From: Myxococcus sp. RHSTA-1-4
GTDB lineage: Bacteria; Myxococcota; Myxococcia; Myxococcales; Myxococcaceae
Reading direction: 5' to 3'
Length of the DNA stretch: 58,796 nucleotides
NCBI RefSeq assembly: GCF_020037125.1
Contig: NZ_JAIQDG010000051.1
Location: 1-58,796 of the forward strand
Shown: in pieces, positions 1-16,786 of the stretch
Position numbering within the stretch: position 1 is the first letter of the stretch
How the letters are laid out: the number at the start of each line of letters is the position of its first letter
Made by a program: the position numbers and the translations under genes
The notes under the pieces: model-generated
Database searches by the model: none
What the model was told of the DNA's origin: nothing
Seen by the model: the letters and a program-made list of their open reading frames with translations, nothing else

Positions 1-130
1 GGCGCTCGTCGCCGCCGAGCGCCACGGCAGTGCCGCGGAGGTGAAGGACCGAATCCGCAAGATGGTCGCAGCGGAAGATACGAGCGATCGGTTCGTGTTG
101 AAGGTGCTCGGCAGGGAGCTGGGGCTGTGA
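1..130 (+). CDS. 3' end of an unidentified protein gene (partial, 42 codons visible)
   Basis: An open frame runs from base 2 to a TGA at 128-130 and encodes the last 42 residues of a protein ending in KVLGRELGL. The charged, helix-like tail (AAEVKDRIRKMVAAED) and lack of stops support a real C-terminus. The start lies outside the window. It converges on the NRPS gene, whose stop is at 397. From memory the tail resembles the C-terminus of a family of roughly 400-residue uncharacterised myxobacterial proteins (DUF6880-like), the same family I suspect for the gene at the other end of the window. That assignment is recall, not a search result. Confidence 0.6.
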   Translation, partial: ALVAAERHGSAAEVKDRIRKMVAAEDTSDRFVLKVLGRELGL

Positions 131-354
131 GGGAGCGCGCGCGGAGATGCGTCACTTGAGCGTCTCGAGGCCCGTCCATTCGCCCTCGTCGTCCGCCTCC
201 CAGCCGCGCCGACTCCAGCGCCCACTCGATGCATGCCGAGGCCCTCCCCTCCTACACACGATTCAGGACCTGACCAGCGTCTGCGCCGTGCTGCCCAGCG
301 CGGCGGTCGCGAGCAGGAACCTCCTTCACTACACGTGCACCTGCCGCTCGAAGC

Positions 355-380
355 GGGCGGGCACATACCCGTGCCCCCCC
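355..380. terminator. possible GC-rich hairpin between convergent genes
   Basis: Bases 359-364 (gggcac) and 371-376 (gtgccc) form a perfect 6-bp stem with a 6-nt loop. Three more G-C pairs (355-357 with 378-380) follow after one mismatch. It lies 17 bp past the NRPS stop and could end transcription from either side. There is no T-tract, so this is a structural guess only. I see nothing else in the 131-396 gap. Confidence 0.3.
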
Positions 381-396
381 CGCCAAGGCGTGGAGG

Positions 397-3300
397 TCAT
401 GCGTTCACCGGGGCATCGATGAAGCCTCGACGCACGAGCGAGGAGAGGTAGGTCGACATCAGTGTGTCATTGACCGGGGGGCAGGACGTCCCGAGTGCTT
501 CGAGGGCCTTCACCGCGTTACGGCTGTCGCAGACCGCCATGCGGGGTCCCGAGGCGGTCCGGTCCTCCGGCGGAACCTGCTGGAGGATGGAGTGAAGCTC
601 CCGGAGGACGGCATCGGACGCCTGCGCCGAGGCGAGCTCGGACAGCCACGTGTCGAACCCGAGGATGCGCAGCGGGTAGCCGAACGCCTGCATGCCACTC
701 CAGAGCGCGGTGGCGCGCACGGTCCTCGGGTTGACGATGTGGAACGTCTTGCCGAGCGACTCCGGGCGCATCGAGAGGTCCACGATGGCGCTGCTCGCGT
801 AGTCCACGGGCGTCAGCTCGATCATCGCATCGAGCTGGGGAGCCGCCCCCAGCCGGACGCAGGCCTTGAGCGTCCTGCACAGCAGGTCATCCGTTCCCCA
901 GGCGCCCGTCCGGCTGTGGCCGGTGATGCGCCCGGGCCGATGGATGGTGACGGGCAGGCCCCGCTGCGAAGCCACCCTCACGAGGCTCTCCGCCACCCAC
1001 TTGCTCTGCGAGTACCCCCCCGCGACGGACGAGGGCGGGCCAAGTGGCTCGTCCTCGCGGATCGGCTCCGCACGCCCCGAGGGCAGCACCGAGATGGTCG
1101 ACACGTAGTGCAGCGGCTTGACCCGGGTCCGCGTGGCCAGCCGGAGGATCTCCCGCGTGCCGAGCACGTTGGCCGCCCGCAACCCCTCGTAGGGGTAGAG
1201 GAAGTTCACCAGCGCGCCGTTGTGGTAGATGACGTCGACCTCTTCCGTCAGGCGCTGGAACTCCGCCTCCGAGAGGCCCAGGAGCGGCCGGCCGATGTCC
1301 CCGCGCAGGGGGACGATGCGGGCGGCCAGGGCGTCGCTCCAGAGCGAGTAGCCCTCCAGGTTCTTGCGAATCCGGCGCATCCCGTCCTGCGCATCCGCGC
1401 AGCGCACCAGGCAGTAGATCCTCGCCTCCGTCTTGCGGCAGAGCTCCTCCAGCAGGAAGGCGCCGAGGAAGCCGGTGGCCCCCGTCAGCAGCAACGTGCG
1501 CGGCGCCCGCGGGCTCGGCCCGGGGAGCCGGCTCGGGTCGATGTCGGCATCGAGCACGGCATCCGCCACCATGTCCGCCTGGGTATCGCGCACCTCGCGG
1601 ACTCCCGAGCGCGCGGCGTCGATGGTCCTCGCCAGGTCGGCCAGGGTCGGCGCCTGGAGCAGCTCCCGCAGCGACAGCTCGATGGAGAACGCCGCGCGCA
1701 CCCGGGTGAGCACCTGGTACAGCGAGAGCGAGCTGCCCCCGAGGTCGAAGAAGTTGTCGTGGACGCCGACCTGCTCGACGCGTAGCAACTCGCGCCAGAG
1801 GGTGGCGAGCGTCTCCTCGTCGGGAGTCCGTGGCGCGACGTACGCCTTCGTCACCCCCGCTCGCGCACCCTCCGGCGCCGGGAGCGCCTTGCGGTCCACC
1901 TTGCCATTCGGCGTCAGCGGCAGCGCGTCCAGGCGCACGAAGACCCAGGGGACCATGTACTCCGGCAGCCGGGCCTTCAGGTAGTTGCGCAGATCGGCCG
2001 GCTCGGGGGCCTGCTCACCACGCGCGACCACGTAGGCGACGAGCTGCTTCTCCGCCCCCAGGTCGTCGCGCACGACGACCACGGCCTCGCGCACGCCGGG
2101 GTGCCGCGCGAGCTCCGCGCCAATCTCCCCCAGCTCGATGCGGAAGCCGCGGAGCTTGACCTGGTGATCCATCCGCCCCAGGTAGTCGAGCCGCCCGTCC
2201 GGGAGCCACCGCGCCAGGTCTCCCGTCCTGTACATGCGGGCCCCGGGCTCCGCTCCAAAGGGTGAGCGCACGAACCGCTCCGCCGTGAGGTCCGGGCGGT
2301 CCAGGTAGCCTCGCGCGACCCCGATGCCACCGATGTAGACCTCGCCCGGCACGCCTGCCGGGACCGGCTCCAGGTTCGCGTCCAGCACGTAGACCTGCGT
2401 GTTGCCGACCGGGCGGCCGATGAGCACATGCTCCCCGCGCCCCACCCGCGTATAGGTCGAGTACGTCGTCGTCTCGCTCGGGCCGTAGAGGTTGAACACG
2501 TCCCGCACGTGGCTCAACTGGTAGATGCGCTCGACGAGCACGGCCGCGAGGGCCTCACCCGCGAGGTTCACCGTGGTGATGGACGGCGGGACGGCGCCCG
2601 CCTGGAGGAGCGCGTTCATCGCCGAGGGGACGGTATTGAGGAGCGTCACCTCCCGGGCGGCGGGGAGCTCCGGCAGCTCCAGCGCGTTCTTCGCGACGAT
2701 GACCTTCCCGCCACAGCACAGCGGCGCGAACATCTCGAAGACGGACAGGTCGAAGCACATCGACGTCGAGGCCAGCGTCCCCGCGAGCTGCTCGCGCGAG
2801 AAGACGCTCGTGGACCAGACGAGGAAGGCCGCCGCGTTGCGGTGTTCAATCATCACCCCCTTGGGCCGCCCCGTGGAGCCCGAGGTGTAGATGAGGTACG
2901 CGAGGTTCTCCGGCCCCACCGTGCGCGAGGGATTCTCCACGCGCTCCGCGTCGAGGACCGGCCCGTCGGAATCCAGGCACAGCAGGCGCGCGGAGTGGGC
3001 GGGCAGGTCCGGGAGGAGGCGCTGCTGCGTGAGCAGCACGGGCACCTGGGCGTCCTCGATGATGAGCGCGAGGCGCTCCTTCGGGTATGCGGGGTCGAGC
3101 GGGACATACGCGCCCCCTGCCTTGAGGATGCCCAGCAGCCCGATGACGACGTCCTCCGTGCGCTCGACACAGATGCCGACTCGCACCTCGGGGCCCACGC
3201 CAAGGCGGCGCAAGTGGTGCGCGAGCTGGTTGGCGCGCCGGTTCAGCTCGGCGTAGGTGAAGCGCCGCTGCCCGCTCACCAGGGCCACGGCCTCCGGGGT

Positions 3301-4937
3301 CCGCTCGACCTGAGCCTCCACCAGCGCGTGGAGGGTCACCGGCGGGACGGGGAGCGCCGTGTCGTTCCACTCGACGAGGACCTTGTGCCGCTCCTCCCGC
3401 GTCAGCAGCGGCAGCCTCGACAGGCGCTCCGCCGGGCGGGCCACGATGGCCTCCAGCACCACCTGGAAGTGCCCCACCATCCGCGCGGCCGTCGCCGCGT
3501 CGAAGAGCTCCGTCGAGTACTCCAGCATGCCGGCCAGCCCGCTCTCGGCGGTGGCCATGATGAGCGCGAGGTCGAACTTCGCCGTGCCCTCCACGCTGCC
3601 GTCCGGCGCGCCGCGCAGGAACGACCACTTCGTGCCGGGCAGGTCGAGCGAGGGCGCCGGGATGTTCTCCAGCGTGAAGCAGGCGCGCACCAGCGGGTTG
3701 AAGCCCCCGTCACGCGGCGCGCCGGCGGCCTGCACCACCTCGCTGAACGGCAGCTCCTGGTGGTCCATGCCCTCGAGCACGAGAGAGCGCGCGCGGGCCA
3801 GCCACTCCGTGAAGGTGGGGTCACCGGACAGGTCGCAGCGCAGCGCGAGGGTGTTGGCCACGAAGCCGATGAGGTCCGGTGGCACCGTCCCACGGTTCGC
3901 CACCACCGTCCCCAGGCCGAAGTCGGCCTGCCCGGAGTAGCGGTGGAAGAGCGCCGCGAGCGCGGCGAACAGGACCATGAAGAGGCTGCACCCCTCGCGG
4001 CGGGCGAGCTCCTTCAGCTCCTCACTGAGCGCCGCCTGCAGGTGGAAGGGGAGGATGGCCCCCCGGTACGTCTTGAGGGCCGCCGCGCGATCCACCGGCA
4101 ACTGGAGCTGCGGGAGGCCCGCGAGCTTCCCCTTCCAGTACGCGCGCTCCCGGGCCGCCGCGTCCCCGCGCAGCCACGCCTGCTCGCGCAGCGCCGCCTC
4201 CGCGAACTGCATGGAGACGGGCGGCAGCGGCGAGGGGCGCCCCTGCGCATGGGCCGCGTACAGCGCCGAGAACTCCCGGACGAAGACGCCGAGCGACCAG
4301 CCGTCCGTGATGATGTGGTGCTGCGTGAAGAAGAGGCCGAAGTCGTCGGGGCCCAGCACCAGGAGGGTGACACGCAGCAGCGGTCCCCTGGCCAGATCGA
4401 AGGGACGCCGGGACAGCTCCTCCGAGCGGCGGAGGAGCTCCTCCTCACGCTCCTGCTCCGAGAGCCCCGGCAGCTCGACGATGGACAGCCCCGCACCGGA
4501 GCCGGGGGGCGCGATGACCTGGCGGGGCCTCCCCTCCCCCTCGGGGAAGCTGGTGCGGAGCACCTCGTGCCGCCGCACCACCTCGTCCAGGCTCCAGCGC
4601 AGCGTCGGGACGTCGAGCGCCCCTCGCACCCGGAGGCCGAGGTGGACGTTGTACTGCGGCGTGCCGGGCAGGAGCCGGTCGAGGAACCAGAGCCGCTCCT
4701 GGCCGGTGGACAGCGGGAGGGTGTCCGGCCTCGCGGGGGCCTGTGCCGCCTCGCTCCCCTGCCCCGCGTTCCCCGTGTGCTTCTGGAGGAAGGCGAGGAT
4801 CTCCCCCTTGCGCGCCGCGAGCTCCGAGCGCAGCTCCGGGGAAAGGACGGCCTTGCCCGCCTGGACGATGAGCTTGTCTCCGTCAGCGCGGAGCCCCACC
4901 CCCTTCTGGGTGAGGGTGACCAGGAACTCGCGGATGT

Positions 4938-4941
<4 letters not shown>
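397..4941 (-). CDS. terminal NRPS: docking-C-A-PCP-reductase, alanine-type, reductive release
   Basis: This 1514-residue protein is the last enzyme of the assembly line. Residues 1-55 form a TubC-type N-terminal docking domain. The condensation domain (about 75-500) has HHIITDG at 208-214. The adenylation domain (about 535-1020) has YTSGSTGRPKG at 685-695, YGPSE at 819 and the A10 lysine at K1014. Aligned to GrsA, the specificity residues D731, L732, F735, N769, N792, A794, L818, T826, Y827 and K1014 spell DLFNNALTYK, a code I recall for alanine. The PCP has LGGSS with S1070. A thioester reductase (about 1145-1514) has TGATGFLG at 1153-1160 and YxxxK at Y1310/K1314. There is no thioesterase domain, so release should be NAD(P)H-dependent and give an amino-alcohol or aldehyde. 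It corresponds to MxaA of the myxalamid pathway. The start overlaps the PKS6 stop as ATGA. Confidence 0.95.
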
Positions 4942-11329
<6,388 letters not shown>

Positions 11330-11333
<4 letters not shown>

Positions 11334-14300
11334 CCGTCGTCTTCCATCAGGGCCGCGAGCTTCGCGTCGAGCGACGCGGCGAGCTCATCCGGCGACAGTT
11401 CCATGATCTTCTCGACGAGGGCGGTCTCCTCCGCCTTCGCCTCCTCGACACCCGCCGCCTGTTCCTCCTCCAGGTGGAGGACCTCGCGGAGCAGGTACGT
11501 CGCCAGCGCCTCGACGCTGGGGTAGTCGAACACCAGCGTCGAGGGCAGCGCCGCGCCCACGCCACCCTGCAGGCGGTTGCGCAGCTCCAGGGCCATCAGC
11601 GAGTCCAGGCCCGCCTCGAACAGCCGCTGCCGGGGCTCCAGCGGGAACGCCGGGTCCAGGCCGAGCACCTTGATGGCCTCGGCCCGCACGTGCTCCATGA
11701 GGAGCGACAGGCGCTGCCGGGGCGCCGCGGCCTCCAGCCCGCGACGAAGGGCCTGCGATGCCCCCTGCTCCGCCGAGGCCTGGTTGCCCACCCGGGCGGC
11801 CAGCTCCGAGAACAGCGAGGGAGCCGCGCCGGGCGGGAGCTGCGAGAGGTAGCGCGACCAGTCGACCCGCATCAGGGTGAGCTGCGCCTTGCCGAAGCCC
11901 AGCGCCCGCCAGAGGGCCTTGAGGCCCTCCGCCGGGGAAAACGTCTCGATGCCCTGCGCCCGGAAGCGGGCGGCGAGCGAGGCGGCCATGCCCACCTCGG
12001 CCCAGGGCCCCCAGTTGACGCTCAGCGCCGGCAACCCGAGGGCCCGCCGGTGGTGGGCCAGCGCGTCCAGGAAGGCGTTGGCGGCGGCGTAGCTGCCCTG
12101 GCCCTGCGCGCCGAGCAGCGAGGAGGCCGAGGAGAACAGGACGAAGAGGTCGAGCTCCATCCCCTTCGTCAGCTCGTGCAGGTGCCACGCGCCGTCCACC
12201 TTGGGGGCGAGCACGCGGGCGAAGCGCTCCCAGTCCTGCTGCAGGAGGACGCCGTCATCCAGCACGCCCGCCGCATGCACCACGCCACGCAGGGGCGCGT
12301 GCGCCGCCGCCGCGTCGAGGGCCCGGCGCACGTCCTCCCGCTTCGAGACATCCGCCTGCTGGACGAGGACCTTCGCCCCGGCCTCCTCCATGGCGCGGAT
12401 GGCCTCCAGCGCCTCCGCCCCGGGCGCGCTACGGCCGATGAGCACGAGGTGACGCGCTCCCTGGCCGACCATCCACCGCGCCAGGGCGAGGCCCAGGCCA
12501 CCGAGCCCACCCGTGAGGAGGTAGCTCGCGTCCGGACGCAGCCGGGGCGGCTCCGCCCGGCGCTCGTCCCTCGCGGCGCGCACGCGCGCCACGTGCCGCT
12601 GGCCCTCGCGGAGGGCCACCTGCCGCTCGCCGTCCGGCGCGCTGATCTCCCGCCAGAGCGCGAGCGCGTCGCCCTCGGAGGCGACCGGGTCGAGGTCCAC
12701 GAGCGCCCCGCACAGCTCGGGGTGCTCCTGCGAGAAGACGACGCCGAGGCCCAGCAGCGGCGCCTGCTCCAGCGCGAGCGGCCTGGAGTCGGGTCCCACG
12801 GCGCGGGCTCCCCGTGTCACCAGCCACACGCGCGCGGACGAGCGGCCGCCGCTGGCCAGTGCCTTGACGAGGAGGAGCACGCTGCCGCAGCTCAGCGCGT
12901 GCACCGCCTTCAGGTCCGCCGGCTCGCCGCCGTGGAGCGCCCAGAGGTGGACGACGCCCGCGAGCGGCTCGCCTGGCAGCGCCACCTCCGCGAGCAGCCG
13001 CGTGTAGTCCTCGGCGCGCCGCGGGTCGATGGTGAAGCGCTCGTCATCCTGGCGGAAGAACGAGTCCCCCGAGTAGACGAGCGCGGGACGGCAGCCGCTC
13101 TCGCGCAGCTTCGCCGCGAGCGCCTCCGCCGGACCGGCGCCATCCGTGAACAGGAGCCACCGCCCGCGAGCGGGCACGCCCACGGGCAGGGCCCGGCGCT
13201 GCCAGCCAATCTCGTACAGGGCGTCGCGCGAGTCCTGGCGCAGCACCGCCATCAGGGCCTCGCGCGGGGCGCGCTTGTGCTTCAGGCCCTCGATCTCGAC
13301 CAGCACCCGGCCCTCCGCGTCGACCACGTACACGTCGCCGGAGATGAGCTCTCCGGTGGCTCCGCCGCTGTCCCTGCGCACGGCGTAGGCCCACACGGGG
13401 CCGCTCGGGCGCTCGTGGAAGCGGAAGCGTCCCAGGGAGATGGGCACGTAGACGGTGGTGAGCTGCTCCTGGGCGCGGATGAGGTCCGTCCCCAGCGCCT
13501 GGAGGAACGAGTCGACGAGGCCCGGGTGGATGAACAGGCTCCGGTCGTCCCGGTCGGTCGGCCCCCGCATCTGGCAGAGCACCTCGCCCTCCCCGCCCCA
13601 GATGCGCTCGATCCACCGGAACCCGTGGCCCAGGTGGTAGCCGATGTCGCGGTTCTGCTCGTACATGCTCGCGTCCGCCTGATGCTGGCAGCGCGCTTCA
13701 ATCTCCTTGAGCGTGAGCGGCGCCGGGCGGGCGGCCCCCTCTCCCGCGTGCAACGCGCCCGACCCGTTGAGGACCCAGTTCGCGGACTCATCCTCGGCGG
13801 ACGCCTCCACGCTGTAGATCTCGAAGCCGTACCGGTTCTGTCCCTTGGGGGTGAGCACGAGCTGCACGAGCCGCTCCTCTCCCTCGGCGAGCACGATGGG
13901 CTGCGGGAAGAGGCAGTCCTCCAGGGTGTAGGGCCCGGCCCCGAGCGCCTGGGCGGCTGTCGCCAGGATGCGTGAGATGTGGCACGAACCCGGCACGACG
14001 ACCGTTCCATAGAGCCGGTGGTCATCGAGGAAGGGCAGCGCCTCGGCGCTGAAGCGGGCCTCGAAGACGAGCGCCTTGTTCAGCGGCGAGCGCACACGCT
14101 GGCCGACGAGCGCATGGGCGCTGGACGCGCGCGGCGTGGCCGGACGGGACGCCCTGGGCGCCTCCAGCCAGTGCCGCTGGTGCTGCCAGGGGTACGTCGG
14201 CAGCGCCACGCGCCGGCGGCGGCGGTCGCCGTTCAGCGCGGCCCAGTTCACCGCGAGGCCCCGGGTGTACAGATCGCCCAGGCTCGTGAGGATCAGCGGC

Positions 14301-16786
14301 TCCGAGGGCTGGCCCTTGCGCATCGAGGGCAGCCAGGTGAGCCCCTCGTCGCCGAGGGCCTTCATCGCCATGCCGGTCAGCGTCGGATGCGGGCCCACCT
14401 CCACGAAGACGTCGGCGCCCAGCTCGCGCAGCGCACGCACGCCGTCATGGAACCGGACGGCCTCGCGCACGTGGCGGCGGAAGTAGGCGGCGTCGAGCGT
14501 GGCCTCTCCGTCGAGCACCTGGCCCGTGACGTTGGACGCGAGGCGGAGGCGCGGCGCGCGGAAGGAGACCTTCCGGGCCTCGTGCTCGAACGCATCCAGC
14601 ATCGGGTCCATCAGCGGCGAGTGGAAGGCGTGGGAGACCGTGAGCCGCCGGGTCTTGAGTCCCTCGGCCTGGAGCGCCGAGGCGATGGCGTTCACCGCCT
14701 CGCGCTCCCCGGAGATGACCGTGTCCTCCGGCCCGTTCACCGCCGCGATGGAGACCCGCCCCGCGTACGGCGCCAACGCCGCCGCGACCCGGGCCTCTCC
14801 CGCGGTGACGGCCACCATCTCACCGTCCCGAGGCAGCGCCTGCATGAGCCGCGCGCGCTCGGTGATGAGCCCCAGCGCCTCCTCCAGCGTCATCACCCCC
14901 GCCACACAGGCGGCCACGTACTCGCCGACGCTGTGGCCCAGCACGCCCCAGGGCTCAACGCCCCACGAGCGCCACAGCTCCGCCAGCGCGTACTCCAGCG
15001 CGAACAGGGCCGGCTGGGTGAACTCCGTCTCGTCGATGCGCTCGCCCGAGCCATGCATCACCGACAGCAGGGACTCGCCCAACCGCCCCTCGAGCAGCGC
15101 GTCGCAGCGGTCGAGGGCCGCGCGGAAGACGGGCTCGGAGGCGTACAGCTCCCGGCCCATGCCCGCGTACTGGGAGCCCTGGCCCGTGAACATGAAGACG
15201 ACCCGGGGAGGCTCGTCGCCCATGCGGCCGTGGACGAGGCGCGCGGCCTCCTCCCCTCGCACGAACGCCAGCAGCCGCTCGCGCGCCTGCGCCGCCGACT
15301 CCACCACCAGCCCCAGGCGGTGCGGGAAGTCGGAGCGCTGGGTGCTCGCCGAATAGCAGACGTCCGCGAGCGACTGCTCGGGGTGCTCCGCGAGGTGCTC
15401 GCTCATCCGCGCCGCGAGCTGCTTCAGCGCCCCCTCCGTCTTCGCCGACAGCGCGAGGACCTGGAAGGCCCGCTCCGCCTGCGCCACCGTGGGCTCGGGA
15501 GCCGGAGCCTCCTCGATGACGATGTGCGCGTTGGTGCCGCTGAGGCCGAAGGCGCTGACACCGGCAATCCTCGGGCGCTCGCGCTCCGGCCACCGCGTGG
15601 GCTTCGTCGCGATGTCCAGCGGGAAGCCGTCCAGCTCGATGTGCGGGTTGAGCCGCTTCAGGTGCAGGTGCGGAGGAATGACGCCGTGCCGGTGGGCCAG
15701 CACGACCTTGATGAGCCCCGCGATGCCCGCCGCCGCCTCCAGGTGGCCGATGTTCGTCTTCACCGAGCCGATGAGCAGCCGCTGCTCCGGCGTGCGCCCC
15801 TCGCCCAGCACGCTGGCCAGCGCGCGGATTTCAATGGGGTCTCCGAGCGACGTGCCCGTGCCGTGCGCCTCGATGTAGTCCACGTCGCCGGGCCTCACGC
15901 CGGCGTTCTCCAGCGCGGCGCGGAGGACCTGCTGCTGGGCCGCGCCGTTGGGCACGGTGAGCGCGCTGCTCGGGCCGTCATGGTTGACCGCCGAGCCGCG
16001 AATGACGGCCAGCACCTCGTCGCCGTCCCGGCGCGCGTCGGACAGCCGCTTGAGGACCACGATGCCGCAGCCCTCGCTGCGCACGTAGCCGTCCGCGGAC
16101 GCGTCGAAGGTCTTGCACCGGCCGTCCCTGGAGAGGGCCCGGAGCTGCGCGAGGTACACGGTCGAGTGCGGCGACAGCGTCAGGTTGACGCCGCCCGCGA
16201 TGGCCACGTTGCTCTCGCCCGAGCGCAGGCTCTGGCAGGCCAGGTGCACGGCCACCAGCGACGAGGAGCACGCGGTGCTCAGGCTCATCGCCGGGCCCTG
16301 GAGCCGGAGCACGAAGGACAGCCGGCCCGCGGCGAAGCTCGCGTCATTGCCCGTGGCGATGTACGCGTCACCCGAGGCCTTGTCGGTGCCCACGCCGTGG
16401 ATGGAGGCGTACTCGTTGCTGCCCAGGCCCACGAAGACACCCGTGCGGGTGTTGGCGAGCCGCGCCGGGGCGATGCCGGCGTTCTCCAACGCCTCCCACG
16501 TCACCTCCAGCAGCAGACGCTGCTGCGGGTCCATGCTCGCCGCCTCGCGGGGGGAGATTCCGAAGAATTGCGGGTCGAACTGGTCGACCCCGTCCAGGAA
16601 GCCACCCCACCGGGTGTAGCTCTTCCCTGGCGCGCCCTCCGGGTCGTAGTAGGCGTCGAGGTCCCACCGCTCGGCGGGCACCTCGCGGATGGCGTCCACG
16701 CCGCGCTCCAGCAACCGCCAGAACTCCTCCGGCCCCGAGGCCATCGGCACCCGGCAGCCCAGGCCGACAATGGCGATGGGCTCGTT
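11330..16786 (-). other. module 7 of PKS5: KS-AT-DH-KR-ACP with divergent DH
   Basis: The KS motif is LSTACSSS (C3544) instead of DTACSSS. The AT has GHSVGEY (S3990) and HAFHSP (4090-4095), clear malonyl markers. The DH (about 4262-4550) keeps HRLYGTVVVP from H4294 and the aspartate in HPGLVDSFLQ (D4463). Its YGPxF motif is GYHLGHGF (about 4420-4427) and its surrounding sequence is unlike the other DH domains here. The KR is B-type (LDD at 4880-4882, S4924, Y4937). The ACP serine is S5100. This DH is the best candidate to dehydrate the chains of both modules 6 and 7. Confidence 0.85.
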
